Shown: positions 30,678 through 42,386 of the stretch, piece after piece
How the letters are laid out: each line of letters opens with the position of its first letter
Position numbering within the stretch: position 1 is the stretch's first letter
NCBI GenBank assembly: GCA_025266875.1
Contig: JALLLT010000030.1
Location: 62,001-126,000 of the forward strand
Length of the DNA: 64,000 bases
From: Fennellomyces sp. T-0311
Lineage: Eukaryota > Mucoromycota > Mucoromycetes > Mucorales > Lichtheimiaceae
Direction of reading: 5' to 3'
The notes under the pieces: model-generated
Databases searched by the model: none
Seen by the model: only the letters and a program-made list of their open reading frames with translations
What the model was told of the DNA's origin: nothing
Made by a program: the position numbers and the translations under genes

Positions 30678-33165
30678 TTACTTTCGAACCGTTGTCTGGA
30701 GTTCGTATCGTTGGATGAAGAATGTCGCAATTAACGAAAGCAATGCCATGACTACTGTTGACAAATACGCATAGCGGATTGCGACTTCGTACGTATCTAG
30801 AACGATTTCTAAAATATCACCCGGAAGTAGTTCGCGAACCTCGGTCATTGATTGTCGAGCAATATCAATGTACTATAAGCCAGCTGTTAGTACTGTCAAC
30901 ATCCCTCCCCTTTCCTCGTTTCTTAGGTAAAATTGAACGACATTATGTCATGACTCCTCAAAAAAGGTCCTGGATGCAACGCCCCCTTTTCGATGATATA
31001 ATCATTTCTCTCCTCACACCCGATCCAAGTTCCCGAACATATCCCCTATCCATTGATGTCATTACCTTCTGTGCGTCCGGGCCGGTGATATTTTCCGCCA
31101 ACAATTTCTTGACGGTTGCCTGGAAGATAGCTGTCGTTGCTGAGATGCCGATAACACCTCCTGCGGAACGGAAGAGATAGGACATGCTCGTGATTGTAGC
31201 CATTTCTACCATCGATGATAAGCACACTTCATTCGACCGACGCTAGCTTGGGACAACGTCAGCTTACCTGCGGCTCCAACACACGATAACATTGCAATCA
31301 GAGTAGTCGTAATGATCACGCCCATACTGAAACCATCAAGCAACATACATGCCATCATGAGATAAATTGACGGCGTGCGAGTCCAAGTGGAATAACCCAT
31401 CATGGATAAGAGCAACGTAAAGCCAAAGAACACAGTGATCTTTTTGTATTCACCGGTACGCGACATGTACATACCCGACAACACGGAGCCAAATGATACC
31501 GCTGCTATTTTGGGTAAAAAGTAAATGCCTGCTTTCGTGGGTGTGTAACCCAAGAGTCCCTAAGACAATATTAGCTTCAGAAAATTAGAAGCATCCTATG
31601 ATTCTATACCTGAATATAAAGAGGGGTGAGGTAAATTGTAGCAGTTGTACACATGAGGGTCCAAAAGTTGGTCAATGAGCAGGCCAGCGGTGTCTGCGAT
31701 GTAATAATATTCCATGGCATAAGTGGATTGCGAGCTACCTTTGCCTCGATAACACAGAAAACAACAGCGAGGATAACCGAAGAGACAATACATCCAACAA
31801 CCAGCGGATCCGACCATGGACGCAAATTACCACCTGTGGATGTTGCGAAGAGGAATGCAACAACCGCAGATACGATAGACATGGCACCCAAATAATCGAT
31901 CTGCTTGAGTCGATCCAATGCAGTTGAGTTATCCTTTCGTTCTTTCAAATTGTAATCCGTCAAAAAACAAGATGCCGTATAGATAGTAATCAGCAAAATT
32001 GGCAGATTAATGTAGAAACACCATCTGATTAAATACACGAGTTAAACAGATCATTCTCGAAATTGCTAGACCAGTAGAAACAAACCTCCAACCGACGCTG
32101 TCCGTGATAAACCCTCCCAAAGGTCCACCAATGACAGATCCAAGCTAGTAGCACAATAACTATCAATATTTGTACCCCACATCTTTGATAAAAACAATAC
32201 TTACACCATAGAACATATTACCATAACCTTGGTATTTACCACGTTCACGTAAAGGAATCAGATCACTGGTGATGACCGTAGTAAGGGTATTGATGCCACC
32301 ACCGCCTAAGCCAGCCACTGCACGGGCAGCAACCAACCACCAGAGACCAGGTGCGGCACCACACATGGCTGATCCAATGAAGAATACAATATTGGCAAAC
32401 AGCAACGATGACTTCCGTCCGAAGACATCGGAGATCCTTCAAGGCGGTATTAACTTCCCGTCGCAAAACTGAAGTTTCGGGTGCAACCTACCTTCCATCT
32501 AAAAAAACAAAATTTCAAGAATTTAAAGGTCAGTGGATGCACAAATGAGAGCTGTGACACCATTCGTGCGCAAAGACCTACATAGTGGCTGCAGTGCTGT
32601 ATAACTGAGCATATAAGCCGTGGCAACCCAAATAATCTCGTTCGATCTAGAAGGTCATATGAACAACATACATTAGTTTATCGTATAAACTTCATGGGCC
32701 GGGAGCAGTAGGCCCAATTACCTTTGAAACTCAGTGCCGATTTGAGCATAAATTGTGGCGACGATTGATGCATCAAGGGACCCTAACGAAACAGCTACGT
32801 ACATGCTGTAAAAAAGTTGTCGAAAACAACATCATTATCATCCATTGATTCAGCACACATGACGATCATGCGTATACTTACGACATGAGGACGGTGAACA
32901 GGGATGCACCGTTTAATCTTTTTGCCACGATATCTTCCTCCGAGGGAGCGGCAACATGTTCTTCATCACTACTGCTACTGCTGCTGCTGCTGCTACTGCT
33001 TCCGCGGCGGCTGTATTTGCTATCTGCGATGGATGGAGGATTGGAAGTAAGGATAGTGATACGATCATCAGAGTCGTCACTGGCAGAGCCCGAGGCCTTA
33101 TAATCGTTAGGCGAAAGCGAGCTGTTCAAGAGAGGAGTTGTCTCCTCGTTCTTGTGAAAAGCCAT
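30678..33165 (-). CDS. Major facilitator superfamily transporter (14-TM DHA2/Vba-like)
   Basis: This is a probable proton-coupled membrane exporter. The start at 33165 opens with an acidic dileucine signal (EETTPLL), followed by a Ser-rich cytosolic tail with a poly-Ser run. Transmembrane segments then follow. They include GRISDVFGRKSS (MFS motif A), LVAARAVAGLGGGGINTLTT (motif B/C-like region), ITSDLIPLRERGKYQG, the WCFYINLPI segment typical of drug:H+ antiporter-2 proteins, GYTPTKAGIYFLP, and MSYLFRSAGGVIGISATTAI. The last exon starts at 30872 (YIDIARQSMTEVRELLPGD) and ends VRK at 30678. It is reached by splicing out 30873-31065, which has GTACTAACAG as a strong branch site. Without that intron the protein would end prematurely. 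Relatives include vacuolar basic-amino-acid transporters and multidrug pumps; the substrate is not readable. The dileucine signal suggests vacuolar sorting. Confidence 0.88.
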
Positions 33166-33839
33166 GATAGCACTAATGCAGCAAGAGGAGGAAGAAAAGT
33201 ACCAGTTTTACATCCAACGAATTTAAACCTGTGGCAAAATGTACAGTCACTCGAAATGCATGGACCTTATCTTTCTTTTAATCGGGAAAATATGTTCCGA
33301 AAGCAGAGCAGCCTATGGCTTGTTTCCTGTGCGTCGTCATAGCTCACAATAGAAATCTGCTTTGTCTGTGTTCGGTTCGAAATGGTAGTGCATGCATCTT
33401 CGTTTCGACAACTCCTCACCGCTGCAAGTGCGGACATCACAGAGAAAAATGCGCTTTTTATTTCTTCTTACAGCTCGTTACACAGGAATTTCAACATCGT
33501 CGATTAAGGTACCGAAACATAGTGAGGCTGAGGCATCCAAAGTATGATTGGTTGACTGTTCATTTGCTATGGTAACTAATGAATTTTGCTTGATTCAATG
33601 TTGTCCATCAGCAGCTTTAAGTGTAAGAAGCAGTAAAGAAGATAAAGTACTCTCTGACATGATAAATTTCTGTGGTGTTGCCAAAAATCAAAACATTCAT
33701 TTGCGAGGTTACACAGATTCCCTGGATGCCTTTTTTTTCCTTTTCGTGCTTATTTCATTCGTCCCCCCTTTTCGCTTTCTTTTCCTCACTTTCTAGTTCT
33801 CTTTCCTTTAATTTCGACTCTTATGCAAATAGTACGACG
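33166..33839. promoter_or_regulatory. Divergent intergenic region between MFS transporter and CSC1 gene
   Basis: This 674-bp interval must contain both promoters. The 100 bp before the + strand ATG are strongly pyrimidine-rich (TTTTTTTTCC, CCCCCCTTTTCG and similar), typical of a 5' leader. No clear TATA box or repeated operator was seen. Confidence 0.45.
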
Positions 33840-36800
33840 ATGGATACGCTGACCGAGCTGGATAAATATCTCTCAGAAGACAGCAAAATGTCCTTGAAGG
33901 GCATGGCAACAACGCTTGCGATCAATTTTGGCATCGCGTTTGGAATATTCTTGATCTTCAGTGTCCTTCGTCCCAACCACTCGCGTGAGCTAATATATTC
34001 CTTACACAAAGGATCAATTAATACGAAGCTGATCACATTGCCCCATAGTTGTCTATGCTCCACGTTACAAATATGCAAAAAAGAAGTAATGGATGATCCC
34101 TACAATTCGCCTAAGATCTCAGCAACTCATCGCCGTTAGCCTAGTGCACAGCCACCAGCCATTTCCAACGGGATATTCTCCTGGTTCAAGCCAGTGATGC
34201 ACACGGACGAAGAAACCCTCATTGCAATGATAGGCTATGACGCTGTCATGTTTATCCGTTTTATGCGGATGCTACGACAATTGCTATACAAGATGACAGC
34301 TGTGGGAATCTTGATCATGATTATCAATATTGTCGCAACATCTTATACAGGGTACCAAAAAATCTTGATGTGGCATACCCCTTAATCATTGTCTTATATA
34401 TATTTACATGTAGGGAATGGCCCCCTGCTACCGGTGTCGACTTTCTGTCCATTTCGACCATTAATTACTACGACGGCAAATTCCATTCAGACGGAAACTT
34501 GGGCTGGTATTGGGCGCATTCGGTTGGTTCGTGGATTGTTTCGGCCTTTCTTCTCCAAGCACTTTTCTCGAACTACCGCGATTATATTAAACTCAGACGC
34601 AACTACTTTGACAGCGAGGATTACCAGAAATCTCTACATAGCAGGACCCTGCTTGTGTTTGATATTCCGGCCGCCTTGCAATCCGACGAGGCACTGGCGG
34701 ACTGGGCTATGCGTCTAAAATTTAAATATCCTATACAACAAGTTCATATTGGCCGACGAGATGATCAGCTCGCAAAGTACGTAGAGGAGCATGAAAACGC
34801 CGTGCGTAAACTAGAAAATACTCTTTCTGCACATCTCCAAGGTTCGCTACCTGTTGCACATGTTCAATTATTATTATTATTATTATTTTGTTCATACTGA
34901 TCGCTCAAGATCATTTACTACAGAACGCGAGAAACTGGATTCAGCCAAACGACCCATGAAACGGATCGGTGGGCATTTCTTTGGAACGTGTGGTGGACGC
35001 AAAGTGGATGCAATTGACCATTATACGCAACAGATTCAGACACTCAGCAAAGAAATCAACATCCTTCGATCGAACATGATGACCAACAAACCGACGAGCT
35101 ACGGATGGATTTCGTTCCAACAACCATTGCACGCACACGAAGCGGTTCAGACAATTTCTCAAATTGATTTGCAAGAATTAATGACCTTGGGAATCGCTCA
35201 TCATCCACGCGTCATGCTTGCACCGCAACCCAAAGACATCATTTTTGGCAATCTGTCCATGAATTTGCATCTGCGTCGCAGCAAGCGTATCGTTGGAGTC
35301 GTCTTATTTTACACCTTTGTATTTCTCTTTTTTATCCCATCCACGCTGCTTTCCGCATTCACAAACGTCAAGGATCTCGCTCGAATGATTCCAGACGGTG
35401 ATCGGTTCGTCAAAGAAAATTCCACATTTGTGTCGTTGTTGGCGTCTTGGGGTTCTCCAATCATCATGGCTCTGTTCTTCTTTATCTTGCCCAAGATTTT
35501 GCGCCTGCTGTCGCAGCAACAAGGCTATTTGACTCGGACCAGTGTGGACCGACAGGTTCTCTCCAAACTGTACATATTTTTTATAGTCAACCATCTCCTC
35601 GTGTTCACGATCGCATCTACGTTGGTAGCCATGTATTCTCAAATCCATAATGCAGTTCAGGGTAACCAAACACTTACAGCACAAAAATTCTTCTCGACCA
35701 TGGCGAAAAATTTAACGCAAGTTGCTAAAAACATTAGCGGTAAGAAAAAAAGGATTAAATTAATTTCCAATCGGTGCTAAAACTAAGGCGTGGTAGATGT
35801 CTCAACATATTGGGTTAATTATGTCTCCCTGAAAGGTCTCGGTGTGATCATGGATCTCGCGCAGATATTTGCTCTTATTACTATTACATTAAGGTTAGCG
35901 GACGGAAGAATCGTTAGCTCTCTAAATCAGTAAAATATTCATCGGCACCCAAACGAACAGAAAACTCTTCATGAACCCGAGCCCACGGCAACTTCAGGTA
36001 TGTTTACCCATTGGGAATCTACGCGGAAAAGAAAAACGAGTATCTAATCTACTATATTAGGAATTTACTCGGCCATCACCTTTTGATTATGCGTTGTTCT
36101 ACAACATCTTAATTTTCTTTTTCACAATTGGCCTGGTTTACTCGGTTATCGCTCCGCTTGTGTTACCATTTACCTTAATATACTTTTTGCTTGCTACGAT
36201 GGTGTTTAAGTACTTGCTGATGTAAGTTGTTTCAGAACAAGCCTAAGCCATATATACTTATCTTTCCCAAGGTATGTATTTACTACCGAAGTCGACACAG
36301 GTGGTCAGATATGGCGTGTACTGGTCAATAGACTCTTGGTATCATCAATACTGTTTCAAGTGGTGATGATCCTTGTCCTGAACTTTAAAGGAGCCACGGG
36401 TCCTGCCTATGCAATGATTCCCCTACCGATCTTCACCGTTCTTTTTAAGCTCTACTGCCGACACCGATTTGATCCCAATGTGTACTACATCCAGGAGAAC
36501 GAAGAACAACAGCGCACGTTCTACATTTTCAACAAGGCACGGCAGGATCTCCAAACCCGATTCGGTGATCCAGCCTTTCTTAGCGAACTACCGATCCCCA
36601 TGGTACATGATCGCGTTCGTCATCTTTTACCAAAGATCTATGGTGCCCAGAGCAGCCGATCATCGAATGAAGTGCATGCCAGCAAAGTGACGCGACGAAA
36701 AACGGTGCGGCGCATGGCGACCATCAAGGTGACACAACAAGAAATGCAGTTCCAAAGTGTTACCGAACAAGAATTGGAAAAGGACGAGTCGACCGAAGGC

Positions 36801-37124
36801 GTAAAGGGATTATACAAATTTGATCAAGATGACGATGATGACGAACAACAATTGCGGGAAACGGCTGTTGCTGCACCCAAAGCGACGCCAGTGGCTACAC
36901 CGAGGGCGGCAGTGACCACACCACCATCTAAACGTTTCAGCAAAAAGCATAACGTCACTCTGGATGAATACGCTCCAACGCGCCCCCTGATTCAACATGA
37001 TGAGGATGAATATGAGGATAGTATGTATGCATCAGCATTAGGCAAACCGGCTGAGACACACGGAGAAGGTGATGCGTTTGAACTTGACGAGCGCTCCAAG
37101 CCTGCAAGATCCCACCGGAATTAA
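33840..37124 (+). CDS. CSC1/DUF221 calcium-permeable osmosensitive channel (TMEM63/OSCA family)
   Basis: This is a mechanosensitive cation-channel family protein, probably in the plasma membrane or endomembranes. The start at 33840 gives MDTLTELDKYLSED and a first TM (ATTLAINFGIAFGIFLIFSV). Exons then give VYAPRY, the conserved IFSWFKPVMHTDEETLIAMI and GYDAVMFIRFMRML, and the next TM pair. The cytosolic RNA-recognition-like loop contains TLLVFDIPAALQSDEALADW. The DUF221 core includes PKDIIFGNLSMNLHLRRSKR, STLLSAFTNVKDLARMIP and SWGSPIIMALFFFILPKILR, followed by QGYLTRTSVDRQVLSK and EFTRPSPFDYALFYNILIFF. A Lys/Glu/Thr-rich C-terminal tail with an Asp tract (DQDDDDDEQQ) ends at 37124. About eight introns of 50-70 nt interrupt it, for example the TAT-repeat-containing one near 34842-34909. 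The family assignment is firm; which of the several fungal paralogues it is cannot be told. Confidence 0.92.
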
Positions 37125-39379
37125 TTCCGAGGAGTTTATACCCGGACGATCTCTTACCATTTTTACTATAGTCAATGTAATATCTAATCCATAGCTAGAA
37201 AATGAATTTTTGATTAAACTTGTGTACCTACCAATGATATCTGTACTCACCTGCATCTGCACTTGCCAATTAAAAGCAATTACACCTACTTTGGATGTTG
37301 ACAATGTTGTATTTCATGATACTCGCTAACGTTCGGCTAGCACTGCAAACTTAATATCAAAACGAAGGTTCAACAACGATCGTCCGGGAGAGAACACACC
37401 CAAATAATTTTGAATAAAGAACGAGCGCAACTTTATACATGTATGGATTATCATCGTTTTTTGACACATATCGTATCATACATTCAGATCAGTTTGGGTT
37501 GGACTAGCTGATTAAGGAGGAGATCGCACATAATAAAGCAGCAATATACGTACTTCATAAAATAGACCCACAAAGTATCTCTTTTAGTGACTTTAGGCTA
37601 TTATCTTAGTTTCAGCTCATGTTTGGAGCAGATGCCCGGACTCTGGGATAAATGGACGAGATGATCCTACTTTTCCTGCTGCTTTTTCTCATATTTATCA
37701 GTTGATGGCAGCCCGTTTTTTTACATTCATAATAGTTAGACTCATCTTTATTTTTGGGGGTGCAAGATGATTTCAGAAACTTTTTAATCATTTTAAAACA
37801 TATAGTAAAAATCATGTGTAAGTTGTTTGCGGAAGTACGGAGATCGCACAAAACGAAAAGATGGCGCACATCTAAGAGGGATGGGATCGACCAAAAAAGA
37901 GTGGGGGGGGGGTTGGAGGTCATCGGTTCGTCCAAGAAAAAATAGAATGTTTGATTCGAAAAGAAAAAAAAACGTGGCATAAACAACAGTTGGAACAAAT
38001 AGTATGCTTTCCATATCAAGAAGTTTTGTGTGTGTACACATTCGACACAGAAAACCTTTTGGAAACGTCCATTTTTTCATCAACCGTTGGATATATAAGG
38101 CCCATCATATCTCCTTGGCCCCCAAATCGGTGGTACCTCACCCAAAATACCTTTTCTCACTCTTCTCTTGTACTTTAACTAATTCGTGCGCGATCGTTCA
38201 TTCGCTTAACGAAACACGGTTTTTTTTCACGACGGCGTCGACGACGGATTCGGGTGGTATTATCGACCTGTCACTTGACATTCAAGTGGTAAGGAGGAGA
38301 AGCGAGAAAAAATGGATAAGGCTAATTGACTTTTTTTTTCTTTAAAAAACAAGCAGATTCTTGTCGTGTTGCCACCTATTATCTCCCTTACAATCATTGA
38401 TGGACAGTGAGTACGGTTATGGTCAGGAGGAAAATGTGATGACTTACGGGAATAGCAGTGATTACGAGGAATCGCGTTATTTACCCACAAATAGTGACGG
38501 TAGTAACCTTTGGTCTGACACGACCCGCCTTCGAAATGGTAGTTTCTTCTGTTGGATGTTTGGGAATACAAAAAAAAAGGTTTGATCAAACGGTGGCGTT
38601 TTTTTATGTGCACTCATTCTATTGCATTTAGTCTCTCTCAGCCGTCGTCAGCATTTAAAGACATCATTCCCTGTCTCTCAACAGTAAGTTGGTTGTTAAA
38701 GTTTTTGGAAGGAAAAGATTCAATTTTCTTTCTTTCCAGATAACGGCTAGTCCGTTTACTTGATAAGGTGGGGGAGGATCTTTAAAGGCAAAACTGTGTC
38801 CAATTGTACTTTTACTTGTACTGTTATATATATATTTGTTCCTGTATTTCGCTACTCTTTACTCTCTACCGTTGCATCTCTTCATTTTTTTTGGCCACGA
38901 ACCGTTTTTCACCCCCTTTTTTCCCCTACTACTGGCGGGTTTTGAGCCCACCTTGTTGAACTGGATTTGAAAAGAACTGGTCTATCATTACTAATGAAAG
39001 ACGTTTCTTTTTGATCCGATTCCTTACCCTTCACGTTCCTTTTCGATCCTGAGCTGAATTAAGCACAAAAAACCATGCTGTACTTTTTCTCTCTCTCCAT
39101 TTCCTGGATGTATGCCTTTTGTACCTTTTATATGCCCCCTCAAATACGAATATATTCTTTACAAAAAAAAAGACACAAGTACAACGGGATGTCTAAGATA
39201 CGTTTCGGGTATTACGACGTTTACTAGCAAGAAGCCATGCAGAAAGAGAGTATAACTGGAGAAGAGAAGAATGTAAGCGAAAATAATAAATAAACAGTAA
39301 GGACAAACAAAATCGATATACAGGAAATGAAGAGAAGTATGCAATAAAGTTAAAATGAAAGAGCGAGAGTTTTTTTTTT
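37125..39379. other. Intergenic interval between convergent-side genes
   Basis: It contains the 3' flank of the CSC1 gene, a promoter-like stretch at 38085-38170 (ATATATAAGG followed by CT-rich sequence), the small candidate gene described separately, and the 3' flank of the zinc-cluster factor. Nothing else is supported. Confidence 0.4.
38400..38687 (+). CDS. Candidate small Tyr/Ser-rich protein, two exons
   Basis: This possible gene encodes 64 aa. Exon 1 (38400-38538) reads MDSEYGYGQEENVMTYGNSS and SDYEESRYLPTNSDG. Removal of a 93-nt GT-AG interval (38539-38631) joins it in phase to SLSRRQHLKTSFPVSQQ and a TAA. Without splicing, the frame ends 61 codons in. Upstream there is a TATATAAGG at about 38089-38097, a CT-rich leader, and a plausible 5'-UTR intron (about 38290-38356, ending in CAG). 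The composition is unlike random sequence, but no family is recognised, so this remains a hypothesis. Confidence 0.3.
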
Positions 39380-42300
39380 CTACCAATACATAAGACCTGA
39401 AGGATCTCTACCCGATTCGCCACTATCGTTTTGTTGCCTGCTGCTGCTGGAGCTGCTGCTACTGCTTGTATTGGTGCCTGTGCCCGCCAGGCTTGTGCCG
39501 TAACCAGGGGCGGCTGGATCTGCCTGCCCGCCCAAGTAGTTCAGAAAAGCGATTTCTCTAGGTGGTGGCGTCATATTGGATACGCCCGACAAGACGTCGA
39601 CGGTATCATCCGTATGAATCAAGTGCTTGCTAATATTGAGCGTGCTTGGTCTTTCTTCCTGACGCGGCTGTTGTTGTTGTTGTTGCTGTGGTGCAAATTC
39701 ATGAGATGGTATCAGTGGCTGTTGTTGTGGCGGTTGCGAAGCCGACGTCGGTTGCTGTGGAAATGTTGCCGCGTTTCCCCCGCCATAATCAGAATTATTC
39801 ATCTGTGCTCCCAAATAATTGTTCCAATCATTCATGTCCATCGATGGCGGGACGCCCCAAAACGCCGCTCCCAGCGGATCAAATTGCTGCTGAGCGGGGC
39901 CTGGAATTGTGCCTGGCGCAGCAAACGGATCAACGGTGGGTGCCGTCGAGTCGTAAGCGCTTGATTGAGGTATCCATGATTGCGCTAGACGATACGCGTT
40001 CTCATTGTTGGTAATAAAGTCTGGCGGACCTCTGGAGAAGCTGCTAGGTGTGGGTGGTAAACGATTACTAGACCACGTGTTGACTTGCTGCTGCTGCTGC
40101 TGTTGTTGTTGTTGTTGTTGCTGCGGCGGCGGCGGCTGTGACACATCATCTCTTGGCTTGCTGGATTTAGGCGAATTTGAAAACTGCATGGACAATGGCG
40201 AGGTAGTACGCTGTGCCTGCAATTCCTGGTTATCGTACTCCAAATTGATATCACGCAGACCAGCCAGTTCCCCGAGAATGCTGCAGCTCCGTGATGCAGT
40301 GTTCCAGGTCAATTCAATCTCATCAAGCGCACGCATGATCTTGTTGATTTTGACTTTACTCTCAAACGACTTTTCCGAATCCGTAGCAGATTTGATAAAC
40401 ATGATTCCGGCAGTAAATATGTAGTAAACGGTAAAGTTGGACACGTATTTGAGATTATTCTCGGACTGCATAATGCTGACAATGTCCAGGATCGCATTGG
40501 CTCCCGTCATGCAAAGGTTGTACGAGGGCAGCGAAACGGCAGTCGCGGTCGATGATGGGCCGGGGATGAATGGCCGGTGAAGCAAGATCACCGTCGTGTA
40601 ATAGATCAAGTGTAGATGCGATACGGGCGACGGCGGGTCCGAGCGAGGCGTGTCATTGCCGGCGGCAACGAGGTCGTACTGAAGTGAAGCTGGCATATTA
40701 TTGAACCAGCTCGTCAATTGCTGGTTCAGCGCCGATAAAACGTTGTCGATATGCTGTGTTCCTGCATGATGCCGCGACTTTGCATAATAAATATTTTTGA
40801 GCACGTGGCCGAGAATATCGCAGATCTTGATCAGCTGTATGAATGACTCTAAAAGTGGCACGGGCGACCGACCCACGTTTGCGCTGCTATTGTTCGCTTC
40901 AATTACTTGATCGTCGTCGACCGTCGGGAATGGCACGTCGCAGTCCCGTTCCTCAAACACAGACGCTCTGCCGAATAATGCGCTGAACAGCCGGTCGACG
41001 ATGAAGCAGCACCAGAACACACGTTTTCGTCGCTCACGTTCTTCCGGCGGTATGTTCCAGTGATCACAGTTGCGGTGCAGGCCTAGGTCTTGGGCCATTC
41101 GAAATGCCTACAAACGCACGATCAGCATTTCTTTTGTCTGTGTGTGTGTGTGTGTGTGTATGCTATTGAAAAGGGAATAGCTCTTACAAGTCCACTGTAG
41201 AGCCAAGCTCGTGGTGAATTCATGGCTCCGTGCTGATGCATGGCCATCAGGAGTAGGGCCTGGACAGTGGATATCTTGGGCGTGTCGTAGTAGTCGTCCA
41301 GCAGACACTTTGCGCGTTCAAAGTACACATCTCCGGCAGTATCGGGCGATTCGGGGTCAGACCGTACACGTAAATCGGGCGACACTCTGGATGCGACTGC
41401 ATAGATGGCATTGAGCAGCAGCGGCGAAACGGTGTCGGAGGGTGGGTCGATGGACGAGTGCAGCAGACGTTTATAAAACATGGGCAGAATTGGGTAATAG
41501 TGCTTAAAGTAGAGGCGAATCAGATGCAGCGACAGATCCCTTGGTGGCAGCTCGAGTTTGTCAAAGGAGACCGAACGCTTGGACAGAGCGGGCTTTTGGT
41601 GACCGCAGTTGGTCAAATGAAACGCGCCGTTCTGATACGTGCGACTGTTTTGGAGGAGGTAAAATCCCGAAGATTTACCCAGGTACCTGACTTGGCCAGT
41701 CTCGTCCATTGACAATTGGCCGTTGCTGTCGTCCACCGATCCTGCGCTGCTGGGTGAAAGCTCGGCATGACCGAGTGTCGGACTCTCCATCAATTGTGAC
41801 GAGGAGGGTGACCGAGGAGGTGTGCTATGCCGTTTCTTACGTTTGCTGCTGCTGCTGCTGTTGTTGTTGTTGCCCTCGCTTTGCCAGAAGAACTTGCGAT
41901 TCTTGCTGCTTCCACGTCCGCGCCGCACCGGTCGAGAGCTGATCTGTTCGCCCGTGGCAGTCTCCAGCGGCTGATGCAGCTCGGCAAGCACTGCCTGCGA
42001 TCGTGGATCGTCCGTGTTCTCGGCAAGATCGCCCAAGATTTGCTCGAGTTTGTGGAGACGATTTTCAATCGCTTCAATGTAACCTTTTGGAGGACCGCGC
42101 TATGGATGATTAGTCAGTTTTATGTTGCGTGCCTTGCAACACTTTTGCCCTATCGCTTACCTTTTTCGTGGTATCATTGTAGCTGCATTCCAGACTAAAA
42201 GCTTGACAATTGCTACAAACAGGGCTGAGCCCGTCGCATTTTATTTTCTTGCGACGGCACAAATCGCTTTAGCGTAACAATTAGTCCCACGGTGGCTCAT

Positions 42301-42386
42301 TGCTAAGCAAAAAAAAAGCCCACTTACCACGCGCGACTCACTCGCTGTCGTTTTGCAGCATCGTCGGCGGTCTCACCACTTGACAT
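39380..42386 (-). CDS. Zn2Cys6 fungal-specific transcription factor (xylanolytic-activator-like)
   Basis: This is a nuclear DNA-binding regulator. The ATG at 42384-42386 begins MSSGETADDAAKRQRVSRA. After a short intron comes the binuclear zinc cluster CDLCRRKKIKCDG...C..C with the standard Cys spacing (C-x2-C-x6-C-x6-C-x2-C-x6-C). A linker KKRGPPKGYIEAIENRLHKL forms the start of a coiled-coil dimerisation helix. Asn/Ser repeats follow. The middle homology (Fungal_trans) domain includes LHLIRLYFKHYYPILPMFYK, AMHQHGAMNSPRAWLYSGL, then across the intron at about 41108-41187 (containing a TG/CA microsatellite) MAQDLGLHRNCDHW and ERRKRVFWCCFIVDRLFSAL. The tail is Gln-rich, with a CAG/CAA-encoded tract at about 40088-40126 and a Ser tract near 39447. 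The RGPPKGY linker is typical of XlnR-like factors; target genes are unknown. Confidence 0.9.

Noticed and set aside
39431..40424. Plus-strand frames rich in Cys, Leu and Ala opposite the zinc-cluster gene
   Set aside because: Antisense shadows of CAG/Ser repeats in the real coding strand.
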